From NCBI GenBank assembly GCA_050330635.1, contig JBHJNQ010000059.1, positions 1 through 64,000 on the forward strand: DNA of 64,000 bases, in the 5' to 3' direction. Source of the DNA: CADEDH01 sp050330635 (GTDB lineage Bacteria; Actinomycetota; Acidimicrobiia; Acidimicrobiales; SZUA-35). Shown here one piece after another: positions 24,074-33,051 of the stretch. The first letter of the stretch is position 1. Each line of letters begins with the position of its first letter. Under the pieces are notes generated by a model, which made no database searches, had not been told where the DNA came from, and worked only from the letters and a program-made list of their open reading frames with translations. The position numbers were made by a program, and so were the translations under genes.

Positions 24074-25462
24074 ATGCTGACCGGTGAGCAATACAAGAAG
24101 TCGCTCGACGACGGCCGCAAGACCTACTTCGAGGGCGAGAGGGTCGACGACATCGTCGGTCACCCCCTCCTGGGCAACACCGCCGAGTTCACCGCCCGCG
24201 GCTACGACCGCTGGTACGACCCCGCCCCCGACGCCACCAGCCCCCTGCTGTCGGTGCCCCGCTCGGCCGACGACCTGCGCGAGCTGATCCCCATGCTCCA
24301 CGAGGCGGGGATGATGGCCCACGTCACCTCGACGTCGATCCAGACGCTGAAGACGGCCGCCGGTCGCATGGCCGACGTGAAGCCCGACTACATCGAGCGC
24401 ATGGAGGCCTACATCACCGAGGCCCAGCAGCGCGACATCCGCATCACCCAGTGCATCACCGACGCCAAGGGCGACCGGAGCCGGCCCCCGGCCAAACAGG
24501 ACGACCTCGATTCCTACGTGCGGGTCGTCGACCGTCAGCGGGACGGGGTCGTCATCAGGGGGGCCAAGCTCCACATCACCGGCGCCTCCTTCGGCCACGA
24601 CCTGCTCACCATCCCCACCAAGGCGATGAAGGCGGGAGAGGAGGACTGGTCGATCGGCTGCGTGGTACCGGTCAACGCCGAGGGGGTGAAGATCATCAAC
24701 ACCACCTACGCCCCCCGTCACGAGGACGACCGGGCGTTCCCGGTGTCCCGCAACTACAACTACCCCGAGGGGTTCGTGATCTTCGACGACGTGTTCGTCC
24801 CCCACGAGCGGATCTTCCTCGACGGGGAGACCGCCTACGCCGCGGTCTTCGCCCACAGCCTCGGCCTGTGGGAGCGCCTCGGCGGCCTCTCGGCCTTCGT
24901 CGACGAGGCCGACCAGCTCGTCGGCCTGGCCCAGCTGGTGGCGGAGGCCAACGGGACCGCCGGGATCTCCCACGTCAAGGAGAAGATCTCGGAGATGATC
25001 ATTCACGCCACCCTGATCCGCTCGACGCTGGAGGCCGCCATCTCCAACTGCAACATCGGGCCCGAGGGGGCGGCGTTCCCCAACGAGCTGTACGTCAACG
25101 CCGGCAAGTTCCACGCCGCCGCCAACTACAACATCATCGTCCGCCACCTCCACGACATCGCCGGTGGCGCCGTGCTGACGGCCCCGGTGCCGGCCGACTT
25201 CGAGAACGAGGAGGTGGGCGACCTGGCCCGCAAGTACATGTCGACGGGCAACGACGTGCCCGGCGAGTACCGGGCCACGCTGATGCACACCATCCGCGAC
25301 CTGACGGCCGACGCCTACGGGGGCTGGAAGTTCGTGACGAACCTGCAGGCCGGTGGCGGCCTGTACGCCCAGCGGATCGTGACCCGGCGTCACTACGATC
25401 TCGAGGGAGCCAAGCGCAAGGCCCTGGCCCTGACCGGCCTGACCGAGGACGACGCCCACTGA
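24074..25462 (+). CDS. HpaB-family (4-hydroxyphenylacetate 3-hydroxylase-like) enzyme
   Basis: A 462-residue protein of the family containing 4-hydroxyphenylacetate 3-monooxygenase and 4-hydroxybutyryl-CoA dehydratase, with an acyl-CoA-dehydrogenase-like fold that binds flavin. Blocks: GEQYKKSLDDGRKTYFEGER, DIRITQCITDAKGDRSRPPA, GVVIRGAKLHITGASFGHDL, FDDVFVPHERIFLDGE and LPHY-less C-terminus AYGGWKFVTNLQAGGG. The cysteines that hold the iron-sulfur cluster of the dehydratase branch are not seen in the matching N-terminal stretch (AHVTSTSIQTLK), so a flavin hydroxylase or related CoA enzyme is more likely. ATG 24074 chosen because it begins the conserved N-terminus. It follows a DszA-type oxygenase by 172 bases. 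Confidence 0.82.
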   Translation: MLTGEQYKKSLDDGRKTYFEGERVDDIVGHPLLGNTAEFTARGYDRWYDPAPDATSPLLSVPRSADDLRELIPMLHEAGMMAHVTSTSIQTLKTAAGRMADVKPDYIERMEAYITEAQQRDIRITQCITDAKGDRSRPPAKQDDLDSYVRVVDRQRDGVVIRGAKLHITGASFGHDLLTIPTKAMKAGEEDWSIGCVVPVNAEGVKIINTTYAPRHEDDRAFPVSRNYNYPEGFVIFDDVFVPHERIFLDGETAYAAVFAHSLGLWERLGGLSAFVDEADQLVGLAQLVAEANGTAGISHVKEKISEMIIHATLIRSTLEAAISNCNIGPEGAAFPNELYVNAGKFHAAANYNIIVRHLHDIAGGAVLTAPVPADFENEEVGDLARKYMSTGNDVPGEYRATLMHTIRDLTADAYGGWKFVTNLQAGGGLYAQRIVTRRHYDLEGAKRKALALTGLTEDDAH

Positions 25463-25487
25463 GCAGCGCGGCGTCGGTGGTGTCGGG

Positions 25488-25670
25488 TCAGTAGGCGGGG
25501 GCGACCGCCGGGCCGTCGCTGGCGGATCGACGGCGTCGCTTGCGATCGAGTGCCGGCCGCTCGATCAGGCGCCACGAGAGGTGGGCGATGACCGCCGCCC
25601 CGACGAAGGTGGCGACGACGGCCGGCCAACCGTCGAGCAGACCCCAGTGGATGGCACGGAAAGCTGGGAG
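25488..25670 (-). pseudogene. C-terminal remnant of an acyltransferase 3 family membrane protein
   Basis: On the minus strand one frame reads FRAIHWGLLDGW, a hydrophobic helix (AVVATFVGAAVIAHLSW) and RLIERPALDRKRRRR before a stop at 25488. This is the typical last membrane helix and tail of OafA/YrhL-type acyltransferases (SWRLIERPhh). Upstream of it the frame has no start codon and runs into the promoter of the SDR gene, so the preceding 300 or more residues are missing. I read it as the leftover of a deleted gene. Confidence 0.55.
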
Positions 25671-25790
25671 ACGGGCGCCCCGCCGTGGCGCCCGACGTCG
25701 CCGCCCGGGTACATCGACCCACCGGTGTCCGCCAGTGGCCGCCACCGTCGATCCCCAGTAGCGTCCGGGTCGACGGAAGGGAGCGGCGAC

Positions 25791-26546
25791 ATGAGCGACG
25801 GTGGACGGTTGGCCGGGAAGGTGGCCCTGATCACGGGCGGTGCCCGGGGGCAGGGGGCGGAGGAGGGGCGGCTGTTCGCCGCCGAGGGGGCGACCGTCAT
25901 CCTGACCGACGTCCTCGACGACGAGGGCAAGGCGACGGCGGCCGGTATCGCGGGTGCCACCTACCTCCACCTCGACGTGAGCTCGGAAGCCGACTGGGAG
26001 GCGGTCGTCGACGCTGTCATGGCCGATCACGGGCGGCTCGACGTGCTCGTCAACAACGCCGGCATCGATCTCGTCAAACGGCTCGACGCCACCACCCTCG
26101 ACGAGTTCCAGCGCCTCGTGGACATCAACCAGACCGGCACCTTCCTCGGTATGCGCACGGTGGCCCGGGCCCTGCAGGCGGCCGAGCGGGGCGGTTCGAT
26201 CATCAACATCAGCTCGGTGGCCGGGCTCGAGGGGGTCAAGGGCCACGGGGCCTACTCGGGCACCAAGTTCGCCGTTACCGGCCTGACCAGCGCTGCGGCC
26301 AAGGAGTGGGGCCGCTACGGGATCCGGGTCAACTCCGTCCACCCCGGGGTCATCGAGACGCCGATGACGGCCGACATGCGGGCCGTCGTCGATCCCGACG
26401 TGCGGGCCAAGCTGGAACGCAGCATCCCCCTCGGTCGCATCGGCCAGGCGGCCGACATCGCCCGGATGGTCCTGTTCCTGGCCAGCGACGAGTCGTCGTA
26501 CTGCACCGGGCAGGCCTTCGTCGTCGACGGCGGGGTTCACCCGTGA
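25791..26546 (+). CDS. Short-chain dehydrogenase/reductase
   Basis: Classical SDR of 251 residues, like 3-alpha/20-beta-hydroxysteroid or 3-oxoacyl dehydrogenases. ITGGARGQG cofactor motif, DVLDDEG after strand 2 (NAD-type acidic residue), NNAGIDL, catalytic Ser in INISSVAGLEG, YxxxK as YSGTK, and a C-terminal CTGQAFVVDGGVHP. ATG 25791 follows GGAAGGGAG by 9 bases, and TAGCGT at 25759-25764 is a probable -10 giving a short leader. Its stop overlaps the start of the alpha/beta hydrolase gene, so they form a coupled pair. Confidence 0.92.
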   Translation: MSDGGRLAGKVALITGGARGQGAEEGRLFAAEGATVILTDVLDDEGKATAAGIAGATYLHLDVSSEADWEAVVDAVMADHGRLDVLVNNAGIDLVKRLDATTLDEFQRLVDINQTGTFLGMRTVARALQAAERGGSIINISSVAGLEGVKGHGAYSGTKFAVTGLTSAAAKEWGRYGIRVNSVHPGVIETPMTADMRAVVDPDVRAKLERSIPLGRIGQAADIARMVLFLASDESSYCTGQAFVVDGGVHP

Positions 26547-27379
26547 CGGCGGCGACCGACCGGTCGGCCCTCCAGATCCGGCGGGGCACGACCGCCCACG
26601 ACGGCGAGGCCATCTACTGGGAGATGGTCGACACCGGCGACGACGATCGCCGGCAAGTGGTCGTCCTGTCCCACGGCGCCGGAGGATCCCACGCCGCGTG
26701 GTATCAGCAGGTAACGGCGCTCGGGCCTCACCTCCGTGTCCTGTGCTGGGACAGCCGGGGGTTCGGGAACTCGACCAACCACAACGACGCCCCGAGCGCC
26801 CCCGCCGCTGCCGGTGACCTGGCGGCGGTGCTCGACGACGTGGGAGTCGAGGCGGCCCACCTGGTCGGCCAGTCGATGGGGGGCTGGCACATCGCCGCCT
26901 TTGCCGACGCCCACCCGGCGCGCGTGCTCTCGCTGGTTTTCGCCGACACGGTTGGCGGGCTGTGGACCGACGAGCTGCGGGAGGCCTTCGAGCGCTTCCA
27001 GGCGTCCGGGGGCCTGGGCGCACCCGGTCCGACCATGGTCGGCGGCCACCGGGCCTTGTGGCCCGGTACGGCCGAGCGCGACCCGGCCCACGCCTTCCTC
27101 TACCAGGCCCTCGGATCGTTCCACCAGCCGCCGATGGGATCGCTCGGTACCACCATCGGGTGGACCATCGCCCCTGAGCGCATCGCCGCCCTCGGCGTCC
27201 CCGTCCTCGTCGTCGCCGGCGTGCACGACGAGATCTTCCCCGCGGCGTTGCTGGCCCGGATGGCCGAGCGGATCCCCGGTGCCCGCTACGCCGAGATCGC
27301 CGACGCCGGCCACAGCCCCTACTTCGAGCAGCCGGCCGCCTGGAACGACGCCGTGCTCGAGTTCCTCCTCGCCGCCTGA
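26543..27379 (+). CDS. Alpha/beta hydrolase
   Basis: A 278-residue alpha/beta-hydrolase: oxyanion loop SHGAGGSHAAWYQQV, nucleophile elbow VGQSMGGWHI, late acid in VLVVAGVHDEIFP and catalytic His in DAGHSPYFEQP. Esterase, lactonase or C-C hydrolase activity is possible. GTG start overlaps the SDR stop (GTGA). The pairing with an SDR suggests a short catabolic route. Confidence 0.9.
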   Translation: MTAATDRSALQIRRGTTAHDGEAIYWEMVDTGDDDRRQVVVLSHGAGGSHAAWYQQVTALGPHLRVLCWDSRGFGNSTNHNDAPSAPAAAGDLAAVLDDVGVEAAHLVGQSMGGWHIAAFADAHPARVLSLVFADTVGGLWTDELREAFERFQASGGLGAPGPTMVGGHRALWPGTAERDPAHAFLYQALGSFHQPPMGSLGTTIGWTIAPERIAALGVPVLVVAGVHDEIFPAALLARMAERIPGARYAEIADAGHSPYFEQPAAWNDAVLEFLLAA

Positions 27380-27458
27380 TTCCGTGTACGAGACGCCCGG
27401 CCAGGGGTCGGCGAGGGCGACTGGTGCCGTCGCCGCAGCGTCCGCCTCCGGTGGTGGC

Positions 27459-27464
27459 TAGCGT
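27459..27464 (+). promoter_or_regulatory. -10-like box, leaderless start
   Basis: TAGCGT, 6 bases upstream of the ATG at 27471. Confidence 0.5.
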
Positions 27465-27470
27465 CGGTCC

Positions 27471-27908
27471 ATGGCCACGACCACGATCGACGTCGAACAC
27501 CTCTTCACCTTGTCGCTGGCGGTCGGCGACACGACCAACGCCCTGATTCGCAACGGCCCGGCGGGAACCCGCTTCGTGGCCGCCGTGCCGGGCGGGACCT
27601 TCGCCGGCGAGCGGCTCCGGGGCACCGTGGTCGGTCCCTCCGGCGACTGGGTGTCGATCCGCCCCAATCGCACCAGCAAGCTCGACGTCCGGCTCCTGCT
27701 TGTCACCGACGACGGCGAGTCGATTCTCATGAGCTACCAGGGCATCCTCCGACCAGGCGACGGCGAGTCGCAGGTACGGTCGGCCCCCACGTTCGAGACC
27801 GGGTCCGAGACCTACGCCTGGCTCAACGACATCCAGGCCATCGGGATCGGGCGGTCGGTGCCGGGGGCGGTCGACTACGAGGTCTACGCCCTCCCGTTCG
27901 ACGGGTGA
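27471..27908 (+). CDS. DUF3237-family protein
   Basis: A 145-residue protein of the DUF3237 family (small beta-barrel, function unknown): IDVEHLFTLSLAVGD, GGTFAGERLRGTVVGPSGDW, LDVRLLLVTDDGESILMSYQ and a C-terminal YEVYALPFDG. Members often sit beside SDRs and aromatic or steroid catabolic genes, as here. ATG supported by the TAGCGT box just upstream. Confidence 0.8.
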   Translation: MATTTIDVEHLFTLSLAVGDTTNALIRNGPAGTRFVAAVPGGTFAGERLRGTVVGPSGDWVSIRPNRTSKLDVRLLLVTDDGESILMSYQGILRPGDGESQVRSAPTFETGSETYAWLNDIQAIGIGRSVPGAVDYEVYALPFDG

Positions 27909-28081
27909 ACCGCTGGCCACGGCACCTGTTCGACAGGCCCGCCGGCCCGGCCGCCGATCGACGGGCCCGGCGCCCCGGAGCCGCCGCATCGGCATCATCG
28001 ATCGTTCGCCCAGGGTGTCACACCGGCCCGCCATGATGGCAACGACCACCACTCCGGTGGATCGATCGAAAGGATGACGTC

Positions 28082-28879
28082 ATGCCAGAGTTCACGTCGT
28101 ACGCCCCCGGGACCCCGTCGTGGGTCGACCTCATGAGCCCCGATGTCGGTGCGTCGGAGGCGTTCTACCAGGCCGTGTTCGGCTGGGAGGCCGACGAGAT
28201 CCACGATGATGAGGGCAACCGGATCTACGTCAACTTCCGGCGCAACGGCAAGGCGGTCGCCGGGCTCAGCGGGCAGGAGGCGGGGATGGAGGGTATGCCT
28301 GCGGTGTGGAACACCTACGTGTCCACCGACGACCTCGACGCCGCGGTGGCCCGGGTCGGGGCGGCCGGCGGCACGGTGATCATGCCGCCCATGGAGATCA
28401 TGGACGCCGGGGCCATGGCCGTGGCCGCCGATCCCTCCGGCGCCGTGATCTCCCTGTGGTCTCCCGCCAATCACATCGGGGCCGAGGTGTGCAACGAACC
28501 GAACACGTTCGGGTGGAACGAGCTGCTCAGCCGCGACCTCGAGGCGGCCAAGGCCTTCTACCACGAGGTCTTCGGCTGGGACTACGCCACCCAGGACATG
28601 GGCCCCGGCGGCGAGTACACGGTCATCGAGGGCGGCGACAACGGGGGCCTCGGCGGCATGATGGCCATGCCGGCCGAGATGCCCGAGCAGGTTCCCGATC
28701 ACTGGATGGTGTACTTCATCGTCGACGACCTCGACGCCACCGTCGAGCGGGTGACCTCGGCCGGCGGCCAGGTCCCGATGCCGGCCAACGACGTGCCCGG
28801 CGTCGGACGGATCACCGTGATCCACGATCCCCAGGGCGGGGCGTTCTCGCTCATGGAACCGGCGGCGTCCGACACCTGA
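28082..28879 (+). CDS. Two-domain VOC-family (glyoxalase-like) protein
   Basis: A 265-residue protein made of two tandem vicinal-oxygen-chelate units (residues about 5-130 and 138-262). Both repeat the pattern WVDLMSPDVGASEAFYQAVF / WNELLSRDLEAAKAFYHEVF, followed by a YVST or YFIVDDLDA strand and an AVISLWSP / GAFSLMEP end. This is the CbrC/hydroxylase-like actinomycete group with no assigned reaction. ATG preceded by AAAGGA. Confidence 0.85.
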   Translation: MPEFTSYAPGTPSWVDLMSPDVGASEAFYQAVFGWEADEIHDDEGNRIYVNFRRNGKAVAGLSGQEAGMEGMPAVWNTYVSTDDLDAAVARVGAAGGTVIMPPMEIMDAGAMAVAADPSGAVISLWSPANHIGAEVCNEPNTFGWNELLSRDLEAAKAFYHEVFGWDYATQDMGPGGEYTVIEGGDNGGLGGMMAMPAEMPEQVPDHWMVYFIVDDLDATVERVTSAGGQVPMPANDVPGVGRITVIHDPQGGAFSLMEPAASDT

Positions 28880-28950
28880 TCTGACGGGAGGCCCACGGGG
28901 CTGGCACCCTGGCCGCTACACCCCTCGCAGCTGCCGGAGGCTCGCCACCC

Positions 28951-31251
28951 GTGGCCATCACCCCCCTGTCGACCCACTTCGGACCGTTCCTCGTCGAGGC
29001 CGACGGAGCGAAGGTCATCGCCGTCCACGCCCATCCCGACGACCCCGATCCCTCGCCGATCGGGGAAGGCTACCTGGCCGCGACGGCGTGTCGGGTAGCC
29101 CGACCCTCGATCCGGCGGTCGTGGCTCGAACAAGGGCCCGGTGCCGCCACCGACCGACGGGGCAGCGATCCCTTCGTCGAGGTCGGGTGGGACCACGCCC
29201 TCGACCTCGTGGCGGCCGAGCTCGAGCGGGTGCGGGACCGCTACGGCAACCGGGCCGTCTACGGAGCCTCCTACGGTTGGGGGTCCGCCGGCCGCTTCCA
29301 CATGCCGTCGAACCAGACCTACCGGTTCCTGCGCATGTACGGGGGCTACACCGAGGGCCGAGGCACCTACTCGGCGTCGGCGGCCGAGGCCTTGCTGCCC
29401 CGTGTCTTCGGCCGCCCCTACGGCCAGATCATCGCCGGGCTGACGGCGTGGACCCACCTCGCCGGGGTGGCCGACCTCATCGTCAGCTTCGGCAGCATGC
29501 GACTGAACAACGCCCAGGCCACCTTCGGCGGCCAGGGACCGCACCACACCGCGCAGTGGATGGCACGGGCCAGGGCCGCCGGCACCGCCTTCGTCAACGT
29601 CGGTCCGGTGGCCGACGACGAGCCCGACTGGCTCGACAGCACCTGGTTGCCGGTCCGGCCCGGTACCGACACGGCCCTGATGGCCGGCCTGATCCACACC
29701 CTCGTCACCGAGGGCCTGGCCGATCACGAGTTCCTCGACCGCTACTGCGAAGGGTGGCCCGTGCTGTGGGGCTACCTCGACGGCGACGCCGACGGCACAC
29801 CGAAGTCGGCGGCGTGGGCCGCCGACATCGCCGGGATCGACCCCGGGACGATCGTCGAGCTGGCCCGTCGGATGGCGGCTGGCCGGACGCTGATCAACGT
29901 CAGCCTGTCGTTGCAGCGGGCCCACCACGGGGAGCAGCCCTACTGGATGGCGGTGGCGTTGGCCTGCGTCCTCGGCCAGATCGGTCTCCCCGGTGGCGGT
30001 TTCGTGTTCGCCTTCGGATCGAGCGGCAACGCCGGGACCGGCCAGATCCGCAAGCGCATCCCCGGCCTGCCCGTCCCCCTCCTGCCCCCCGAGCCACCCG
30101 TGATCTCGACGTCACGGATCACCGAGATGCTGGAGGGTCCCGGCCGGGGCTACCACTTCGACGGCACCTACGACGTCTACCCCGACATCCGGCTGATCTA
30201 CTGGGCCGGGGGCAACGTGTTCCACCACCACCAGGACATCAACCGGCTCCTGGCCGCCTGGCGCAAGCCCGACACGATCGTCGTGCACGAACCGTTCTGG
30301 ACGCCGATGGCCAAACGGGCCGACATCGTCCTGCCGGTCACCACCCCGCTCGAACGCAACGACCTCGGGGCGGCCGAGACGGTGATCATCGCCATGACGA
30401 AGGCCATCGAGCCGGTGGGGCAGGCCCGCCACGACTACGACGTCTACGCCGCCCTGGCCGACCGGCTCGGCTTCGGGCCCGCCTTCACCGAGGGCCGGAC
30501 GGCCGACGAGTGGGTCGAGCACCTCTACGAGCAGTTCCGGGCCGACAACGACTACGCACCGACCTACGCCGAGTTCCGCCGGCGCGGCACCGTCCGCCAT
30601 GTCGACCGGCCGCCCATGGGTGAGTCCGATCAGGTGTTCCTCGCCGACTTCCGGGCCGACCCCGACGGTCGTCCTCTGGGCACACCGTCGGGCAGGATCG
30701 AGCTCTACTCCCGGACGATCGACGAGCTCGGCTACGGGCACTGCGCCGGCCATCCCCGCTGGTTCGAGCCGTTCGAGCGCCTCGGGGGAGTCGGCAGCGA
30801 CCGGTGGCCGCTGCACCTCGTGTCGAACCAGCCCCGGACCCGGCTCCACAGCCAGTACGACCACGGGCCGGCGAGCCAGAGAACGAAGGTGGCGGGACGG
30901 GAACCGATCCGGATCAACCCGGTCGACGCCGCCGCCCGCTCCATCACCGACGGCGCCGTCGTGCTGGTTCACAACGACCGGGGAGCGTGCCTGGCCGGCG
31001 CCGTCGTCAGCGACGCGGTGACTCCCGGGGTCGTCCAGATGGCCACCGGGGCCTGGTTCGATCCCGACGTCGACGGGACGTGCAAGAGCGGCAACCCGAA
31101 CGTCCTCACCGCCGACCGGGGGACGAGCGAGCTGGCCCAGGGGCCGAGCGCCCAGACGTGCCTCGTCGATGTCGTCCTCGTCGAGGGCGAACCGCCACCG
31201 GTGACGGCCTATGACCCTCCGGTACTCGTCACCCTCGACGACGGCGGCTGA
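28951..31251 (+). CDS. Molybdopterin oxidoreductase, BisC/TorA type
   Basis: A 766-residue member of the DMSO-reductase family, closest in pattern to biotin sulfoxide, TMAO and DMSO reductases. The block YGASYGWGSAGRFHMPSNQT corresponds to the SYGWKSxGRLH of that group, in which the first Ser binds molybdenum. There is no N-terminal iron-sulfur cysteine motif and no twin-arginine signal, so a cytoplasmic single-cofactor enzyme like BisC is likely. The C-terminal 120 residues (WPLHLVSNQPRTRLHSQYD onward) form the cofactor-binding domain. GTG start preceded by GGAGG with a long spacer. Substrate is probably an S- or N-oxide. Confidence 0.9.
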   Translation: MAITPLSTHFGPFLVEADGAKVIAVHAHPDDPDPSPIGEGYLAATACRVARPSIRRSWLEQGPGAATDRRGSDPFVEVGWDHALDLVAAELERVRDRYGNRAVYGASYGWGSAGRFHMPSNQTYRFLRMYGGYTEGRGTYSASAAEALLPRVFGRPYGQIIAGLTAWTHLAGVADLIVSFGSMRLNNAQATFGGQGPHHTAQWMARARAAGTAFVNVGPVADDEPDWLDSTWLPVRPGTDTALMAGLIHTLVTEGLADHEFLDRYCEGWPVLWGYLDGDADGTPKSAAWAADIAGIDPGTIVELARRMAAGRTLINVSLSLQRAHHGEQPYWMAVALACVLGQIGLPGGGFVFAFGSSGNAGTGQIRKRIPGLPVPLLPPEPPVISTSRITEMLEGPGRGYHFDGTYDVYPDIRLIYWAGGNVFHHHQDINRLLAAWRKPDTIVVHEPFWTPMAKRADIVLPVTTPLERNDLGAAETVIIAMTKAIEPVGQARHDYDVYAALADRLGFGPAFTEGRTADEWVEHLYEQFRADNDYAPTYAEFRRRGTVRHVDRPPMGESDQVFLADFRADPDGRPLGTPSGRIELYSRTIDELGYGHCAGHPRWFEPFERLGGVGSDRWPLHLVSNQPRTRLHSQYDHGPASQRTKVAGREPIRINPVDAAARSITDGAVVLVHNDRGACLAGAVVSDAVTPGVVQMATGAWFDPDVDGTCKSGNPNVLTADRGTSELAQGPSAQTCLVDVVLVEGEPPPVTAYDPPVLVTLDDGG

Positions 31252-31302
31252 TAGGCCGAGGTCGGCGTTGCGTCGGCGGGCGGTGGTGAGCAGACTCGGG
31301 CC

Positions 31303-31944
31303 ATGCAGTTCGACCTCCAGCAAGTAGACGCCCTCCTCTCCACGACCCGAGCGGTCCGCAAGAGGCTCGATCTCGATCGGGAGGTTCCGGACGACGTCCT
31401 GTTGGAGTGTCTCCAGCTGGCGGTCCAGGCCCCGACCGGGTCGAACCGGCAGGGCTGGCGGTGGATGGTCATCCGGGATCAGGCCAAGAAGGAGGCGCTG
31501 GCCGACCTGTACAACCGGGGTGGTGGCGACTATCTGAAGGAAGCGGCCCGCACCGCCGATCCCGGGTCGCAGACCGGGCGCGTCATGGACTCGGCCAACT
31601 ACCTGGCCGAGAACCTCGGCCGGGTGCCGGTCATGGTCATACCCCTCATCATCGGGCGCCCCGAAGACAACCCGAACAGCGCGGCCGGGCTGTTCGGCTC
31701 GATCATTCCCGCCATGTGGAGCTTCCAGCTGGCCCTGCGCAGCCGGGGGCTCGGCAGCTGCTACACCACCCTCCATCTCGGGCTGGAGTCCGAGGCCGCC
31801 GAGCTGCTCGGCATCCCACCCCACATGACCCAGGCCGGGCTTCTCCCCGTCGCCTACACCAAGGGCACGGACTTCAAGCCCGCCGACCGTCCGCCAGTTT
31901 CGGAGATCACCTACCTGGACACCTACAAGAACCCGATTCGCTGA
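31303..31944 (+). CDS. Nitroreductase-family flavoprotein
   Basis: A 213-residue FMN protein of the nitroreductase fold: LSTTRAVRKRLDLDREVPDD, LQLAVQAPTGSNRQGWRWMV and the C-terminal SRGLGSCYTT, which carries the flavin-binding loop. ATG 31303 has CAGACT 6 bases upstream, a weaker form of the -10-like pattern. It could supply reduced flavin to other enzymes of the cluster or reduce nitro or quinone compounds. Confidence 0.87.
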   Translation: MQFDLQQVDALLSTTRAVRKRLDLDREVPDDVLLECLQLAVQAPTGSNRQGWRWMVIRDQAKKEALADLYNRGGGDYLKEAARTADPGSQTGRVMDSANYLAENLGRVPVMVIPLIIGRPEDNPNSAAGLFGSIIPAMWSFQLALRSRGLGSCYTTLHLGLESEAAELLGIPPHMTQAGLLPVAYTKGTDFKPADRPPVSEITYLDTYKNPIR

Positions 31945-32013
31945 GGGGGCCGAACCCCATGCGCCGTCAGCCGACCCCCGTTCCCCTCCGTCCGGCCGTC
32001 GAGGTACCAGGTC

Positions 32014-32193
32014 GTGCCCGGGCTGGCCGAGGCCATGATCAGGACCCGCCACGGAGCGGTGGCGGCCGACCTGTGCCGCCTCGTCGATGGGCGGCGCCCC
32101 CCGTATCACAGCGCCAGCGCCTTCCGTTTCACCTACGACCGGACCGCCGGGCGCGACGTGGCCGACGTCAGCGCCAGCACCGTCGCTACGTGA
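32014..32193 (+). CDS. Possible small or decayed gene in a 369-base gap
   Basis: The gap 31945-32313 has one frame with gene-like third positions: GTG 32014 (or ATG 32035), reading GLAEAMIRTRHGAVAADLCR and SASAFRFTYDRTAGRDVAD, ending in TGA at 32191. The open frame continues about 70 bases upstream without a start codon. It could be a 59-residue gene or a remnant. No family recognised; the rest of the gap holds nothing I can support. Confidence 0.3.
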   Translation: MPGLAEAMIRTRHGAVAADLCRLVDGRRPPYHSASAFRFTYDRTAGRDVADVSASTVAT

Positions 32194-32300
32194 GGGCCGG
32201 CCAGGACGCCGAGCTCCGCATTCAGCACGTACTGCGGGTGAGGGGTGGGGTCGTGCCCCGCCGTCCCCGCTTCGGGAGCGGAGAGCCCTCGGGCGTCGAC

Positions 32301-32306
32301 TAGCGT
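32301..32306 (+). promoter_or_regulatory. -10-like box, leaderless start
   Basis: TAGCGT, 7 bases upstream of the ATG at 32314. Confidence 0.5.
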
Positions 32307-32313
32307 CGGGGTC

Positions 32314-33051
32314 ATGTGTGGACGGTTCGTGTCAGCCTCGCCGCCCGACGAACTCGCGAGATACTTCGGCGCCCAGCCCCCCGACCGCCGGCTGGAACCA
32401 AGCTTCAACGTCGCTCCCACCACCGAGGTCTACGCCGTGCGGGCCCGGGCCGGTCACCGTCATCTCGTGACGCTGCGCTGGGGTCTCGTGCCGTTCTGGG
32501 CCAAGGACCCCAAGGTCGGATCGCGCATGATCAACGCCCGGGCCGAGTCCGTTCTCGACAAGCCCGCCTACCGTCAGGCGATGAGCCGCCGTCGTTGCCT
32601 CATCCCGGCCGACGGGTTCTACGAATGGGCCAAGGTGCCCGGTCATGCGAAGAAGCAGCCGTACTTCATCCACCGCGCCGACGGGGAGCCGGTGGTGTTC
32701 GCCGGGCTGTGGGAACGTTGGCGCCCGCCGGACGACGGCGCTGACGAGTCGGGCGACAGGGGCGTGGCCGACGGGGGCGACGTTCTGGAGACGTGCGTCA
32801 TCCTGACCTGCGGGCCGAACGAGACGATGGCGACCATCCACGATCGTATGCCCGTGCTGTTGGCCCCGTCGGACTGGGACGCATGGCTGGCCGACACCGA
32901 CGAGCCGGCCCGTCTCGCCGCCCTCCTCCGTCCCGCTCCCGACGGTCTCCTCTCACTCCGGGCGGTGGGACCAGCCGTCAACAACGTACGCAACAACCGG
33001 GCCGAACTACTCGAGCCCGATCCCCACCCGTTGGAGCCGGCCGGTGAGTGA
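32314..33051 (+). CDS. SRAP-domain protein (YedK/HMCES-like)
   Basis: A 245-residue SOS-response-associated peptidase family protein that forms a covalent link with abasic sites in single-stranded DNA. MCGRF at the N-terminus places the catalytic Cys2 right after the initiator Met. Other family blocks: PSFNVAPTT, RWGLVPFWAKD, MINARAESV, RRCLIPADGFYEW and the histidine-containing IHDRMPVLLAP. The ATG is fixed by the need for Cys2 and has a TAGCGT box upstream. The end overlaps the DUF2079 gene by 8 bases. Confidence 0.93.
   Translation: MCGRFVSASPPDELARYFGAQPPDRRLEPSFNVAPTTEVYAVRARAGHRHLVTLRWGLVPFWAKDPKVGSRMINARAESVLDKPAYRQAMSRRRCLIPADGFYEWAKVPGHAKKQPYFIHRADGEPVVFAGLWERWRPPDDGADESGDRGVADGGDVLETCVILTCGPNETMATIHDRMPVLLAPSDWDAWLADTDEPARLAALLRPAPDGLLSLRAVGPAVNNVRNNRAELLEPDPHPLEPAGE

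Noticed and set aside
25488..28052. An 854-codon open frame on the minus strand
   Set aside because: It runs antisense to the SDR, hydrolase and DUF3237 genes, is rich in Arg, Pro and Gly, and has no domain. Long antisense frames are expected at this GC content. Only its last 55-60 codons look real (acyltransferase remnant).
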